Assembly: GCF_000278725.1 (NCBI RefSeq)
Contig: NZ_ALCA01000108.1
Location: 1-19,641, forward strand
Length of the DNA stretch: 19,641 nucleotides
Direction of reading: 5' to 3'
From: Actinomyces sp. ICM47
GTDB taxonomy: Bacteria > Actinomycetota > Actinomycetes > Actinomycetales > Actinomycetaceae
Shown: in pieces, positions 9,317 to 15,964 of the stretch
Numbering within the stretch: position 1 is the stretch's first letter
How the letters are laid out: each line of letters starts with the position of its first letter
Notes under the pieces: generated by a model
Database searches by the model: none
The model's input: the letters and a program-made list of their open reading frames with translations, nothing else
Told to the model about the DNA's origin: nothing
Position numbers and translations under genes: made by a program

Positions 9317-9955
9317 ATGCCGAAGATTATTGGCGAGTCCCTCGCCTCCCACCGCGAGCTGACGCGCACCCGCCTGTTCGATGCGCTCGGGTCTCTCATG
9401 GCCGAGCAGGCCTTCGAATCCATCACGATGAGTCAGATTGCTGAGCGCGCCGGCGTGGGTCGCACGGCGGTGTACAACCACTTCGCGGACAAGGAAGTGC
9501 TGTTGCTCGCCTACATGCGCCAGGTCACCGAGGAGTTCACGCGGGTGCTCACCGCGCGCCTCGAGGCCGAGCCTGACCCGCTCATGCGCCTGCGCCTCTA
9601 CATTCGCGCGCATCTGCAGATGATCAGCCGCTACCACGTGAAGGCTGGCATGGGCCTGCGTCGGCAGATGTCGGGTCGGGGTGCCTCGCACCTGCACGAT
9701 CACGCGGGTATGGTGGGCGAGGTCCTCATTGAGATCCTCGACGAGGCCATGGAGCGTCACTTGATCGCGCAGCAGAATACGCTGGGCGCGGTTCATCTCA
9801 TTCATGCGACGCTGGCGGGTCAGCGCCTCCCGGCGGATGCGGCGCACCGTGAGTCGGCGCTGGCGCTGGTGGAGACCTTTATTTTGCGAGGCCTGGGTGC
9901 CTCCGAGGAGAACGTGCGTCACGTCACCGCTTCGCCTCTCCCCTCCGGGGAATAG
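9317..9955 (+). CDS. TetR/AcrR-family transcriptional regulator
   Basis: 212-residue repressor-type protein. The N-terminal DNA-binding domain is typical: helix RTRLFDALGSLMAE (17-30), then the helix-turn-helix MSQIAERAGVGRTAVYNHFADKE (38-60) with the Y-x-H-F signature. The rest (65-212) is a helical ligand/dimer domain with no recognised relative. Start placed at ATG 9317: it is preceded by a -10 box at leaderless distance and gives the normal family N-terminus; an upstream ATG (9290) would add nine residues lying in the promoter. A 19-base palindrome upstream suggests self-control. The thioredoxin gene begins 94 bases after the stop, but whether it is a target is unknown; the Nudix gene upstream is another possible target. 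Confidence 0.9.
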   Translation: MPKIIGESLASHRELTRTRLFDALGSLMAEQAFESITMSQIAERAGVGRTAVYNHFADKEVLLLAYMRQVTEEFTRVLTARLEAEPDPLMRLRLYIRAHLQMISRYHVKAGMGLRRQMSGRGASHLHDHAGMVGEVLIEILDEAMERHLIAQQNTLGAVHLIHATLAGQRLPADAAHRESALALVETFILRGLGASEENVRHVTASPLPSGE

Positions 9956-10016
9956 TGGGCGCGCCGCGTCCGTTGATTCAGACAGAACACAGGGGTCGTC
10001 CGGCCCCAACTGACCT

Positions 10017-10046
10017 GCCGACCAGAGTGTCGGCGACACAAGGAGA
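10017..10046 (+). promoter_or_regulatory. Leader hairpin and ribosome site of trxA
   Basis: GCCGAC (10017-10022) can pair with GTCGGC (10029-10034); AAGGAGA (10040-10046) is a strong ribosome site just before ATG 10050. I see no convincing promoter between the tetR stop and this point. Confidence 0.35.
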
Positions 10047-10049
10047 AAC

Positions 10050-10418
10050 ATGGCTACCGTTACTCTGACGCAGGAGAACTTCGAGCAGACTGTGTCCGCC
10101 GGCGGCATCGTCCTGGTTGATTTCTGGGCGACCTGGTGCGGCCCGTGCCGCCAGTTTGGCCCCGTTTTCGAGGAGGCCTCCGAGAAGCATCCGGACGTCG
10201 TGTTCGGCAAGATCGACACGGATGATCAGCAGCAGCTTGCGATGGCCGCTCAGATCACGTCTATCCCGACGCTGATGGCTTTCCGCGATGGCATCGCGGT
10301 GTTCCGCCAGTCGGGTGCGCTTCCGCTGTCCGCCCTGGAGGACCTGATCTCCCAGATTCAGAACCTGGACATGGATGACGTTCGCGCGAAGATCGCCGAG
10401 GCCGACAAGGCTGAGTGA
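10050..10418 (+). CDS. trxA: Thioredoxin
   Basis: Small cytosolic dithiol protein that reduces disulfides in ribonucleotide reductase, peroxiredoxins and other targets, itself reduced by thioredoxin reductase. The active site WCGPC (29-33, C30 and C33) follows the strand VLVDFWATW, and the conserved cis-proline is in ITSIPTLMAF. At 122 residues it is about 15 longer than classical thioredoxin: a polar helical tail (QIQNLDMDDVRAKIAEADKAE) follows the fold, as in some actinobacterial TrxA. Strong AAGGAGA upstream and a strong intrinsic terminator downstream make it the end of its unit. No reductase gene is adjacent. Confidence 0.95.
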   Translation: MATVTLTQENFEQTVSAGGIVLVDFWATWCGPCRQFGPVFEEASEKHPDVVFGKIDTDDQQQLAMAAQITSIPTLMAFRDGIAVFRQSGALPLSALEDLISQIQNLDMDDVRAKIAEADKAE

Positions 10419-10534
10419 CCGCGTCCCAGCAGACGTCGATGGGTCCCGAGGCGTGAACCTTGGGACCCATTTTTACATGCTGCTACCATAGAAGCTGGAA
10501 GAGCAATCAGAGTGCTGATGATGTGTGTGATCAT
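10358..10534 (-). CDS. Doubtful small ORF with hydrophobic N-terminus and strong ribosome site
   Basis: 58 codons, minus strand, ATG at 10534 with AAAGGAG (10546-10540) five bases upstream, a near-perfect Shine-Dalgarno. The first 24 residues (MITHIISTLIALPASMVAAC...) are hydrophobic and could span or touch the membrane; the rest is Arg/Ser-rich, runs antisense through the trxA terminator and overlaps the trxA 3' end by 61 bases. It may be real only in its first part, or be a leader peptide, or chance. A 9-base-pair hairpin lies just upstream. The N-terminus faintly recalls Fst-type type I toxins (MxxxIISxxxAP), but the C-terminal features of that family are missing. Confidence 0.25.
   Translation of the reverse strand: MITHIISTLIALPASMVAACKNGSQGSRLGTHRRLLGRGHSALSASAIFARTSSMSRF
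10439..10474 (+). terminator. Intrinsic terminator of trxA
   Basis: A 13-base-pair stem, ATGGGTCCCGAGG (10439-10451) against CCTTGGGACCCAT (10458-10470) with one G-T pair, loop CGTGAA, directly followed by TTTT. Confidence 0.9.
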
Positions 10535-10556
10535 CGCATCTCCTTTCTTCCGGCCA

Positions 10557-10580
10557 GCCCCCCAGTCTTCCCTGGGGGGC
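10557..10580. promoter_or_regulatory. Strong hairpin between trxA and the acetyltransferase gene
   Basis: GCCCCCCAG (10557-10565) and CTGGGGGGC (10572-10580) form nine perfect pairs around TCTTCC. No T-run follows on either strand. It may mark the end of the minus-strand acetyltransferase transcript or structure the leader of the small ORF at 10534. Confidence 0.45.
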
Positions 10581-10626
10581 ATTAGCATCTGCAGGTTGTC
10601 TCCCCTGAGACGCAGGACGGTCGGTG

Positions 10627-11280
10627 TCAGGCGCTCGCCGGGCGGCGGGTGATGAACTCGCGGTCGGCGTGGACGCCGACCATGAAGGAGTACTCGCCGA
10701 CGATCTCGAAGCCGTGGCGCGCGTAGAAGCGCTGCGCCCCGTAGTTTTCGCTCCACACGCCGATCCAGAGGGTGCGCGGCCCGTCGCGTTCGAGCCACTC
10801 CAGCGCGGTGCGCAGCAGGAGGGTTCCGCGGCCGCCGCCCTGGTATCTGCGCAGAATGTAGAGGCGCTGGACCTCACCGTCGCCGGGTGCGACGTCGGGG
10901 TGGGGCAGATGTGCGGGGCAGGCGGTCACGTAGCCGATGAGTTTGTCGGGGAACGAGGCCGGGGCTTCCTCCCCGAAACAGGGGGCGCTGGGGTGCTCGC
11001 CTGGGATATGAACGGTGGGGCCGGTGGAGGAAACGAGATCGCCGGGCGTGCAGGAGGCCTCGTCCGGTGACGGCGAGCCACCGACTGCGTCCTCGAAGAG
11101 GAGCCAGGTCGCGCGCTGAGGATCTTGAAGTTCGGAGCGTAGGACGGCGGGGGAGTAGGCTTGGTCGAGAAAGACAGTTAAATCGCCCGGCGCGTAGAGG
11201 TGCCCGAAGGTCTGGGTGAAGCACTCGCGGGCGAGCGCGGATAGCGCGTCGGCGTCGGCGGGTGTGGCGCGGCGGATCAT
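10627..11280 (-). CDS. GNAT-family N-acetyltransferase with an internal insertion
   Basis: Transfers an acetyl group from acetyl-CoA to an unknown amine (small molecule or protein N-terminus). Begins MIRRATPADADALSALA, the usual beta1-alpha1 of GNAT proteins; motif A is EVQRLYILRRYQGGGRGTLL (136-155) with the CoA pyrophosphate loop Q147-G-G-G-R-G152; motif B is GVWSENYGAQRFYARHGFEIVG. GAGAGGA precedes the ATG. At 217 residues it is some 40 longer than close relatives should be. The surplus lies at 69-112, in the turn between two central strands (WLLFEDAVGG ... DKLIGYVTA), and coincides with an inverted-repeat element. Divergent from the exporter operon; a -10 TACGAT (11312-11307) lies 26 bases before the start. 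Confidence 0.9.
   Translation of the reverse strand: MIRRATPADADALSALARECFTQTFGHLYAPGDLTVFLDQAYSPAVLRSELQDPQRATWLLFEDAVGGSPSPDEASCTPGDLVSSTGPTVHIPGEHPSAPCFGEEAPASFPDKLIGYVTACPAHLPHPDVAPGDGEVQRLYILRRYQGGGRGTLLLRTALEWLERDGPRTLWIGVWSENYGAQRFYARHGFEIVGEYSFMVGVHADREFITRRPASA
10953..11063. repeat. Inverted-repeat element inside the acetyltransferase gene
   Basis: ACGAGGCC (10953-10960) and GGCCTCGT (11056-11063), perfect 8-base arms 111 bases end to end (37 codons). Read on the coding strand, the first arm encodes Asp-Glu-Ala (73-75) and the second falls in Pro-Ala-Ser (107-109), the same frame as the copies in the kinase and permease genes. The encoded part interrupts a beta turn of the GNAT fold. 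Confidence 0.5.
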
Positions 11281-11306
11281 GGCATCCTCTCGGTCGATGT
11301 TCCCTC

Positions 11307-11312
11307 ATCGTA
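11307..11312 (-). promoter_or_regulatory. Possible -10 box of the acetyltransferase gene
   Basis: TACGAT on the minus strand, 26 bases before the ATG, leaving a leader just long enough for the GAGAGGA ribosome site. No good -35 is seen. Confidence 0.35.
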
Positions 11313-11385
11313 GGCAGAGCTGGGGCGATGCGCCGGGTGGCCCCCAGCGCACAGCGGGGAGCAACCTGAGAATGAGTATCAACCA

Positions 11386-11415
11386 TTGCTCTGGCTGTGA
11401 TGTGCACCTTACAAT
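11386..11415 (+). promoter_or_regulatory. Promoter of the exporter operon
   Basis: TTGCTC (11386-11391) and TACAAT (11410-11415) with an 18-base spacer. The -10 lies inside the palindrome CCTTA-CAA-TAAGG (11407-11419), a possible repressor site. AAAGGAGA (11435-11442) is the ribosome site for GTG 11448. Confidence 0.6.
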
Positions 11416-11447
11416 AAGGCGATTAACGAACATTAAAGGAGACGGAC

Positions 11448-12530
11448 GTGGCACGTAAGACCCGCACCGCGCAGGTGCTCAATATTGTCAAGGCACTCGC
11501 GTGGGTCATCATCGCGGTGTCCCTGGTCAAGTTCGCGTTTTTCCCCGCCGCGCAGGAGGAACAGACGGGCGACGGCATGGACCCGGGTGGAACCTTCGGG
11601 CAGATGACGATTTCTGTGGGCCGCGCGGACATTACGAACACTGTGAGCGTGACGGGCACGATCCAGGCGGATGAGCCGGTGAATGCTCGCGCGACGCTTG
11701 ACGGCGAGGTCGTGCGCGTCTATGTCAAAGACGGCGACACAGTCGCCAAGGGTGATGCCCTCATCCAGATCCGCAAGGAAATCCCGGGCGAAACCCGCCA
11801 AGTCACCGATAAGGACGGCGACGTCACCATGGAGACCGGGAAGCCTACCTTCAAATACGAGACGGTCGCCGCCCCCGGCGACGGCAAGGTGTCCACGAGC
11901 GTCCTGGTGGGACAGCAGTTCGCGATTGGCGACACGGTTGCCTCGGTCGCCCCCTCCACGTTCTCGGCCGTCGCCGCCCTGAGCGCCGACCAGATGTACC
12001 GCCTCCAGGAGGCACCCTCCACCGCGACCGTCACCATCAAGAACGGCCCGGCCCCCTTCGAGTGCACAGACGTCACGCTTGTCAGCCCCACGAGCAAGAC
12101 GCAGGACACGAAAAACTCGGGTGCCTCCGAGAACTCGGCTGCGGCCTCGACGGACCTGAAGGCCCGCTGCGCGATTCCCTCCGATCAGACCGTGTTCGCG
12201 GGCCTGCAGGTGAGCCTCGAGATGACGACGGGATCGGCGACGGATGTGCTCGCTGTGCCGGTCTCCGCGGTTGAGGGTCGCTACCAGACCGGCACCGTCT
12301 ACCTGCCGACCTCCGACCCGGCCAACCCGGAGAAGCGTTCGGTCACCCTGGGCTTGACCGACGGAAAGATGGTCGAGGTCAAGGAGGGACTCGAGGAAGG
12401 CGAGGAAATCCTCGAATTCACCCCGACTGCGACGAAGGATAACCAGGACGACCCCTACGGCTCGGGTGACACGGGCGGCGGGGCCATGGATGGGGCCGCT
12501 GACGCATCCGACGGGACGAGCGCGCGATGA
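11448..12530 (+). CDS. Membrane-fusion (MacA/YknX/HlyD-like) subunit of an ABC exporter
   Basis: Anchored extracytoplasmic adaptor that works with a MacB-type permease; in monoderm bacteria such MFP-ABC sets (YknXYZ type) export peptides or drugs or protect against them. GTG start five bases after AAAGGAGA. One membrane segment at about 14-33, then outside: a beta strand start (MTISVGRADITNTVSVTGTI), a lipoyl-like half-motif (LDGEVVRVYVKDGDTVAKGDALIQI), a second half near 135-165 (APGDGKVSTSVLVGQQF), a beta-barrel region with two cysteines (CTDVTL, RCAIPSD) that could form a disulfide, and a membrane-proximal domain (VLAVPVSAVEGRYQTGTVYL ... GLEEGEEILEF). There is almost no coiled-coil hairpin between the lipoyl halves, as expected without an outer membrane. 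The stop overlaps the ATPase start by four bases (ATGA). The substrate is unknown. Confidence 0.85.
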   Translation: MARKTRTAQVLNIVKALAWVIIAVSLVKFAFFPAAQEEQTGDGMDPGGTFGQMTISVGRADITNTVSVTGTIQADEPVNARATLDGEVVRVYVKDGDTVAKGDALIQIRKEIPGETRQVTDKDGDVTMETGKPTFKYETVAAPGDGKVSTSVLVGQQFAIGDTVASVAPSTFSAVAALSADQMYRLQEAPSTATVTIKNGPAPFECTDVTLVSPTSKTQDTKNSGASENSAAASTDLKARCAIPSDQTVFAGLQVSLEMTTGSATDVLAVPVSAVEGRYQTGTVYLPTSDPANPEKRSVTLGLTDGKMVEVKEGLEEGEEILEFTPTATKDNQDDPYGSGDTGGGAMDGAADASDGTSAR

Positions 12531-13468
12531 GCCTCGTGCACCTGCGGGACGTGACCCGCACGGTCACCCTGCCTGACGGCGAGGACCTGCACATCCTGCG
12601 CGGCGTCAACCTGGACGTCGCGGCGGGCGAGCACGTGTCCATCGTGGGCCGCTCGGGTACCGGCAAATCGACGATGCTCAACATCATTGGCCTGCTGGAT
12701 GCTCCCACGTCAGGCACCTACGAGCTGGACGGCGTGGATACGACGCGCCTGGGCGAGGGGCGTCGCGCTCGCATGCGCGGCGAGGACTTCGGCTTCGTCT
12801 TCCAGCAATTTAACATTTTCGCCGCCCGTACGGCCGCCGAAAACGTCGAGGTGCCCCTCCTGTATGCCTCCGGCGCGCAACTGCTGTGCAGGCGCTCAAT
12901 TGCCCTCGACATGCTTGAACGTGTGGGCCTGGCGGATCGCGCCGACTCGCACCCGGGGGAGATGAGCGGAGGCGAACAGCAGCGCATCGCGATCGCCCGT
13001 GCCCTCGTGCGCCGCCCGCGCGTGATCCTCGCCGACGAGCCGACGGGCGCGCTCGACCCGGACACGGGCCGAGCGGTCATGACCCTCCTGGAGGAAGTCG
13101 CCCGCGAATCCGACTCAGCGCTCATCGTCATCACGCATGACATGGCGGTCGCCGCCCGCGCCTCGCGCGCCTACGAACTCTACGACGGCGTCCTCCACGA
13201 GGTCACGGACCCTGGAACCCTGACGCAGCGCGCGGAGGCGGGGAACTCCAGTGTCGACAACACCGGGACCGGTGGAAGCGCCGGGATCCCCGGGAACCCC
13301 TGGGACGAGGCCTCCGCCGCCTCCGCTGGTCCGCAACCCCCGCCGCCTCCCGCGCAGGTTCCGGCACCGCCGTCGGGGGGATCACCTGACGATACGGGTG
13401 TGACGGCACGTCAGACGATGAGAGCCGTCCGTAGGGCAGCGGCTCGACAAAGGGAGAGTGAGCAGTGA
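12527..13468 (+). CDS. ABC transporter ATPase (MacB/LolD-type) with proline-rich tail
   Basis: Cytoplasmic motor of the exporter. All motifs are present: Walker A GRSGTGKS (41-48), Q-loop Q93 in FVFQQFN, signature MSGGEQQR (146-153), Walker B VILADEP (166-172), D-loop ALD, and H204 in VITHD. The sequence to about residue 228 is a standard 225-230-residue MacB/LolD/FtsE-like ATPase. Residues 230-313 are unusual: low-complexity Gly/Pro/Ser/Ala (PPPPPAQVPAPP) ending in a basic stretch RAVRRAAARQRESEQ. The tail DNA has several short palindromes and one GACGAGGCC (13304-13312). Starts in the MFP stop and ends in the permease start, both four-base overlaps, so three subunits are made together. Confidence 0.95.
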   Translation: MSLVHLRDVTRTVTLPDGEDLHILRGVNLDVAAGEHVSIVGRSGTGKSTMLNIIGLLDAPTSGTYELDGVDTTRLGEGRRARMRGEDFGFVFQQFNIFAARTAAENVEVPLLYASGAQLLCRRSIALDMLERVGLADRADSHPGEMSGGEQQRIAIARALVRRPRVILADEPTGALDPDTGRAVMTLLEEVARESDSALIVITHDMAVAARASRAYELYDGVLHEVTDPGTLTQRAEAGNSSVDNTGTGGSAGIPGNPWDEASAASAGPQPPPPPAQVPAPPSGGSPDDTGVTARQTMRAVRRAAARQRESEQ

Positions 13469-14796
13469 ACGCACTGAGCCAGATCGTGGGCGCCCTCATC
13501 GAAGCGTGGGGCGAGGTGAAAGTCCAGAAAGCCCGCGTGGTCCTCTCCCTCGTGGGAGTAGTCGCTGCAGTGGCCGCCATGACGGTCGTTATCGCTCTGG
13601 GCGACCTGATCCTGCAATCCTCGCGTGAATTGGCCGAACTCTACGAGGGACGCTCGGTGACACTGCGCCTCGCGCCGGAAAAATCATCAGCAAGCCAAGG
13701 AGGACCCTCGAACGAGGCCCCCGCCCAGGAAACCGGAACCGGTGAAGGGACCCAGGCCTCGTCAACCGTCGCGCGACCCGACGAGAAGGATCCGGTGAGC
13801 GACGCGATGGCGACGCTCGCGGGCCACCACGACATCCACTACTGGTCGCGCCTGTCCAGCTCGGGCGGCGAGATCGTCGAGGTCTGCCAGGCGCGCAGCA
13901 CCGGATTATTCCGCGGCTACCCGGTGGTGCAAACACAGGACATGTTCAACGACGTCACGATTCAGGCCGTCGACCCCTCCTTTGAGGTGATTTTCCGGAC
14001 CCGCATGCTCGCCGGACGCTGGGTGACCGACAGCGACGCGGACCAGCGCCTGACCCCCGTCGTCATCTCCGAGGTCCTGTGGGATCAGCTGGGCCGCGCA
14101 CCCATCGACCAGGTCCCCATCGTCCTGCACACCACCGACGGCACCGCGCTGCGCGTCGTCGGCGTCACGAAAGCGAAGAGCCGCTTCGACATGCCGACCC
14201 TCTACGTGCACTACGACGCGGCGCGCGCCGCCCTGCCGCAGATGGGGCAGCCCACAATGATCGCGTGGGTCAGCCCCGAGGACGCCGAGGAGGCGCGCAC
14301 GGTGCTGCCGCAAGCCCTAGCCTCGATCCTCGGTGACGGATGGCACGTGAGCGTCACCGGCGGCGAACACCAGGACACGGGCGAAGAACAGCTGGGGACA
14401 ATCTCCCGCGTCATCATGATTATCGGTGGCATCATCATCTTCCTCGGCGCGCTCGGCCTGCTCAACGTCGCCATCGTGACCGTACGTCAGCGCGTGCGCG
14501 AAATCGGTATTCGCCGCGCTGTCGGTGCCTCCGCCGCTCGCGTCTTCTTCGCCGTCTTCATGGAGTCGGTGGTCGCAACCTTCGTCGCCGGCGTCATCGG
14601 CGTGGGGATCGCGGTCGTCGTCGTACGCTTCTTGCCACTCGAAACAATAGGAATCGCGCTCAGCGAGACACCGGCGTTCCCAGCCGGCGCAGCCGTCGCG
14701 GGCGTCGCCATCTCCACGAGTATCGGCGCTCTATGCGGCATCATCCCGGCGCTCGCGGCCGTGCGTATCAAGCCGATTGACGCGATCCGCTACTGA
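13465..14796 (+). CDS. MacB/FtsX-type ABC permease
   Basis: Membrane subunit of the exporter, 443 residues. GTG start in the ATPase stop, with AAAGGGAGAG (13449-13458) as ribosome site. MacB topology: TM1 about 24-44, a large extracytoplasmic (core/sabre) domain 45-310, then TM2 (316-339), TM3 (361-388) and TM4 (406-430). The cytoplasmic motif REIGIRRAVGAS after TM2 is the family hallmark for ATPase coupling, and the end LAAVRIKPIDAIRY is typical. The extracytoplasmic domain has a Ser/Glu/Gly-rich insert (about 70-115); part of it (83-100) is encoded by an inverted repeat of the recurrent type. Peptide or macrolide-like substrates are usual for the family; none can be named here. Confidence 0.93.
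   Translation: MNALSQIVGALIEAWGEVKVQKARVVLSLVGVVAAVAAMTVVIALGDLILQSSRELAELYEGRSVTLRLAPEKSSASQGGPSNEAPAQETGTGEGTQASSTVARPDEKDPVSDAMATLAGHHDIHYWSRLSSSGGEIVEVCQARSTGLFRGYPVVQTQDMFNDVTIQAVDPSFEVIFRTRMLAGRWVTDSDADQRLTPVVISEVLWDQLGRAPIDQVPIVLHTTDGTALRVVGVTKAKSRFDMPTLYVHYDAARAALPQMGQPTMIAWVSPEDAEEARTVLPQALASILGDGWHVSVTGGEHQDTGEEQLGTISRVIMIIGGIIIFLGALGLLNVAIVTVRQRVREIGIRRAVGASAARVFFAVFMESVVATFVAGVIGVGIAVVVVRFLPLETIGIALSETPAFPAGAAVAGVAISTSIGALCGIIPALAAVRIKPIDAIRY
13712..13762. repeat. Inverted-repeat element inside the permease gene
   Basis: ACGAGGCC (13712-13719) and GGCCTCGT (13755-13762), perfect 8-base arms. Encodes Asn-Glu-Ala (83-85) to Gln-Ala-Ser-Ser (97-100), the same frame as the kinase copy, whose right arm is likewise preceded by CCCA. 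Confidence 0.5.
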
Positions 14797-14805
14797 GGGT
14801 TCAGT

Positions 14806-14866
14806 GACGAGGCCGTGGCTTCCTCGCCGGGGCGGCGCGCGTTCGCGGTGGGGAGTCGGCCTCGTG
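14806..14866. terminator. Palindromic element between the convergent permease and mutY genes
   Basis: ACGAGGCCG (14807-14815) pairs perfectly with CGGCCTCGT (14857-14865) around 41 GC-rich bases. It lies between two converging stops (permease 14796, mutY 14873), the expected place for a two-way terminator, but has no T-run. It has the same arms as the other copies of the recurrent element. Confidence 0.55.
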
Positions 14867-14872
14867 CCAGAA

Positions 14873-15796
14873 TCAGCGGGGCAGCGTCACGCGCTTCGTG
14901 TCTTCGTTGTAGATGATCATGCCTTCCTTGAGGAGGGCTCGGTAGACGCGGGCGGGTTGGTAGCGATCGCCGCCGTCGAGGCGTGCGGCGTCGAGGACGC
15001 GACGTTTCGTGAGGCCTTCGGTGCCTTCGAAGTGGGCGGAGCGTAGGGCCTTCATGATGCGTCCGCGGGCCTGGCGGTCGGTGCCCGCGTAGGGCTGGGG
15101 GGTGGGGCGCTTCTCGTCCTTCGGGAATCCGGCGTGTGCCCAGGCGCAGCGCGTGCGCATGATGCACGTGTCGCAGCCCGGGGAGAGCTGGGTGCACACG
15201 AGGGCTCCGAACTCCATGAGCGACAAGCTGACGTCGGCGGCGAGACGTCCATCTGTTGGGAGGAGCGTGTCCGCGCGCTGCGTTTCTGCCTTCGAGGGGG
15301 TCGAATGGGGTGGAAACTCCCGGCTATCGAGAAATCTGACCAGCACTCGTCGAACGTTTGTGTCCAGGACCGGGACCCGGATTCCGTGCCTGAACGCCAG
15401 GAGGGCGCTGGCCGTGTAGGTGCCCACGCCGGGCAGGAGAGTTAGCTCTTTCATAGTGAGGGGCACCTGACCGCCGTGTTTCTCGACGATGGTGCCCGCA
15501 CAATTTTTGAGACGCAGCGCGCGTGAGGGATAGCCCAGATTCGCCCAGGCCACAATGATATCCGCAGAGGAGGCCTCAGCTAGGTCGCCGGGTGTTGGCC
15601 ATCGCTCCATCCACTCCAACCAGATCGGTTGAACGCGCGCGACGGGCGTCTGTTGGCTCATGATCTCGAAGACGAGTGTTCCCCAATCGGACACGTCATC
15701 GCCGCGCATGGGCAGGTCGCGTTTGTTGGATGCGAACCAGCGGGGAAGGTCATGGAGGAGTACCTGCGAGGCCTCAGCCGTTGGATTTGTGAACAC
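14873..15796 (-). CDS. mutY: A/G-specific adenine DNA glycosylase (MutY)
   Basis: Removes adenine mispaired with 8-oxoguanine and so prevents G:C to T:A changes; partner in function to MutT-like enzymes. 307 residues. Catalytic E44 in FEIMSQQTPVARV, helix-hairpin-helix LLPGVGTYTASALLAF (120-135), catalytic D145 in VLDTNVRRVLVR, and the [4Fe-4S] ligands C201-x6-C208-x2-C211-x5-C217. The C-terminus (about 225-307) is short and ends RALLKEGMIIYNEDTKRVTLPR; it does not look like the NUDT1-like lesion-recognition domain of E. coli MutY, though short MutYs are known in actinobacteria. GTG start at 15796 is chosen because a -10 TACACT ends exactly six bases upstream (leaderless) and no better ribosome site exists. 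Confidence 0.92.
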   Translation of the reverse strand: MFTNPTAEASQVLLHDLPRWFASNKRDLPMRGDDVSDWGTLVFEIMSQQTPVARVQPIWLEWMERWPTPGDLAEASSADIIVAWANLGYPSRALRLKNCAGTIVEKHGGQVPLTMKELTLLPGVGTYTASALLAFRHGIRVPVLDTNVRRVLVRFLDSREFPPHSTPSKAETQRADTLLPTDGRLAADVSLSLMEFGALVCTQLSPGCDTCIMRTRCAWAHAGFPKDEKRPTPQPYAGTDRQARGRIMKALRSAHFEGTEGLTKRRVLDAARLDGGDRYQPARVYRALLKEGMIIYNEDTKRVTLPR

Positions 15797-15802
15797 CCTG
15801 TC

Positions 15803-15808
15803 AGTGTA
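15803..15808 (-). promoter_or_regulatory. -10 box of a leaderless mutY transcript
   Basis: TACACT on the minus strand ends six bases before the GTG of mutY, the same spacing as for tetR and dcd. The -35 region is not recognisable. Confidence 0.5.
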
Positions 15809-15873
15809 GGTAAAAAGTCCCCATGAGCGCGTTCTAACATATACGAAGTGTGATGTGGAGCATGAAAATGGCG

Positions 15874-15906
15874 ACTGTTGTATAAACAGTACAGGTTCGC
15901 TAGTCT
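15874..15906 (+). promoter_or_regulatory. Promoter and palindromic operator of the first TM2-domain gene
   Basis: TTGTAT (15878-15883) and TAGTCT (15901-15906) have a 17-base spacer. A perfect inverted repeat ACTGTT-GTATA-AACAGT (15874-15890) covers the -35, a classic repressor position. CAGGAGA (15954-15960) is the ribosome site of the gene, leaving a leader of about 50 bases. Confidence 0.6.
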
Positions 15907-15964
15907 GATCCTGTTTTCAATTACCCCCATTTTGTCGAGGGTTCCCTCACTATCAGGAGACGTC

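Noticed and set aside
9116..10219. Minus-strand open frame opposite the tetR and trxA genes
   Set aside because: It crosses two certain genes and a promoter, and has no recognisable domain.
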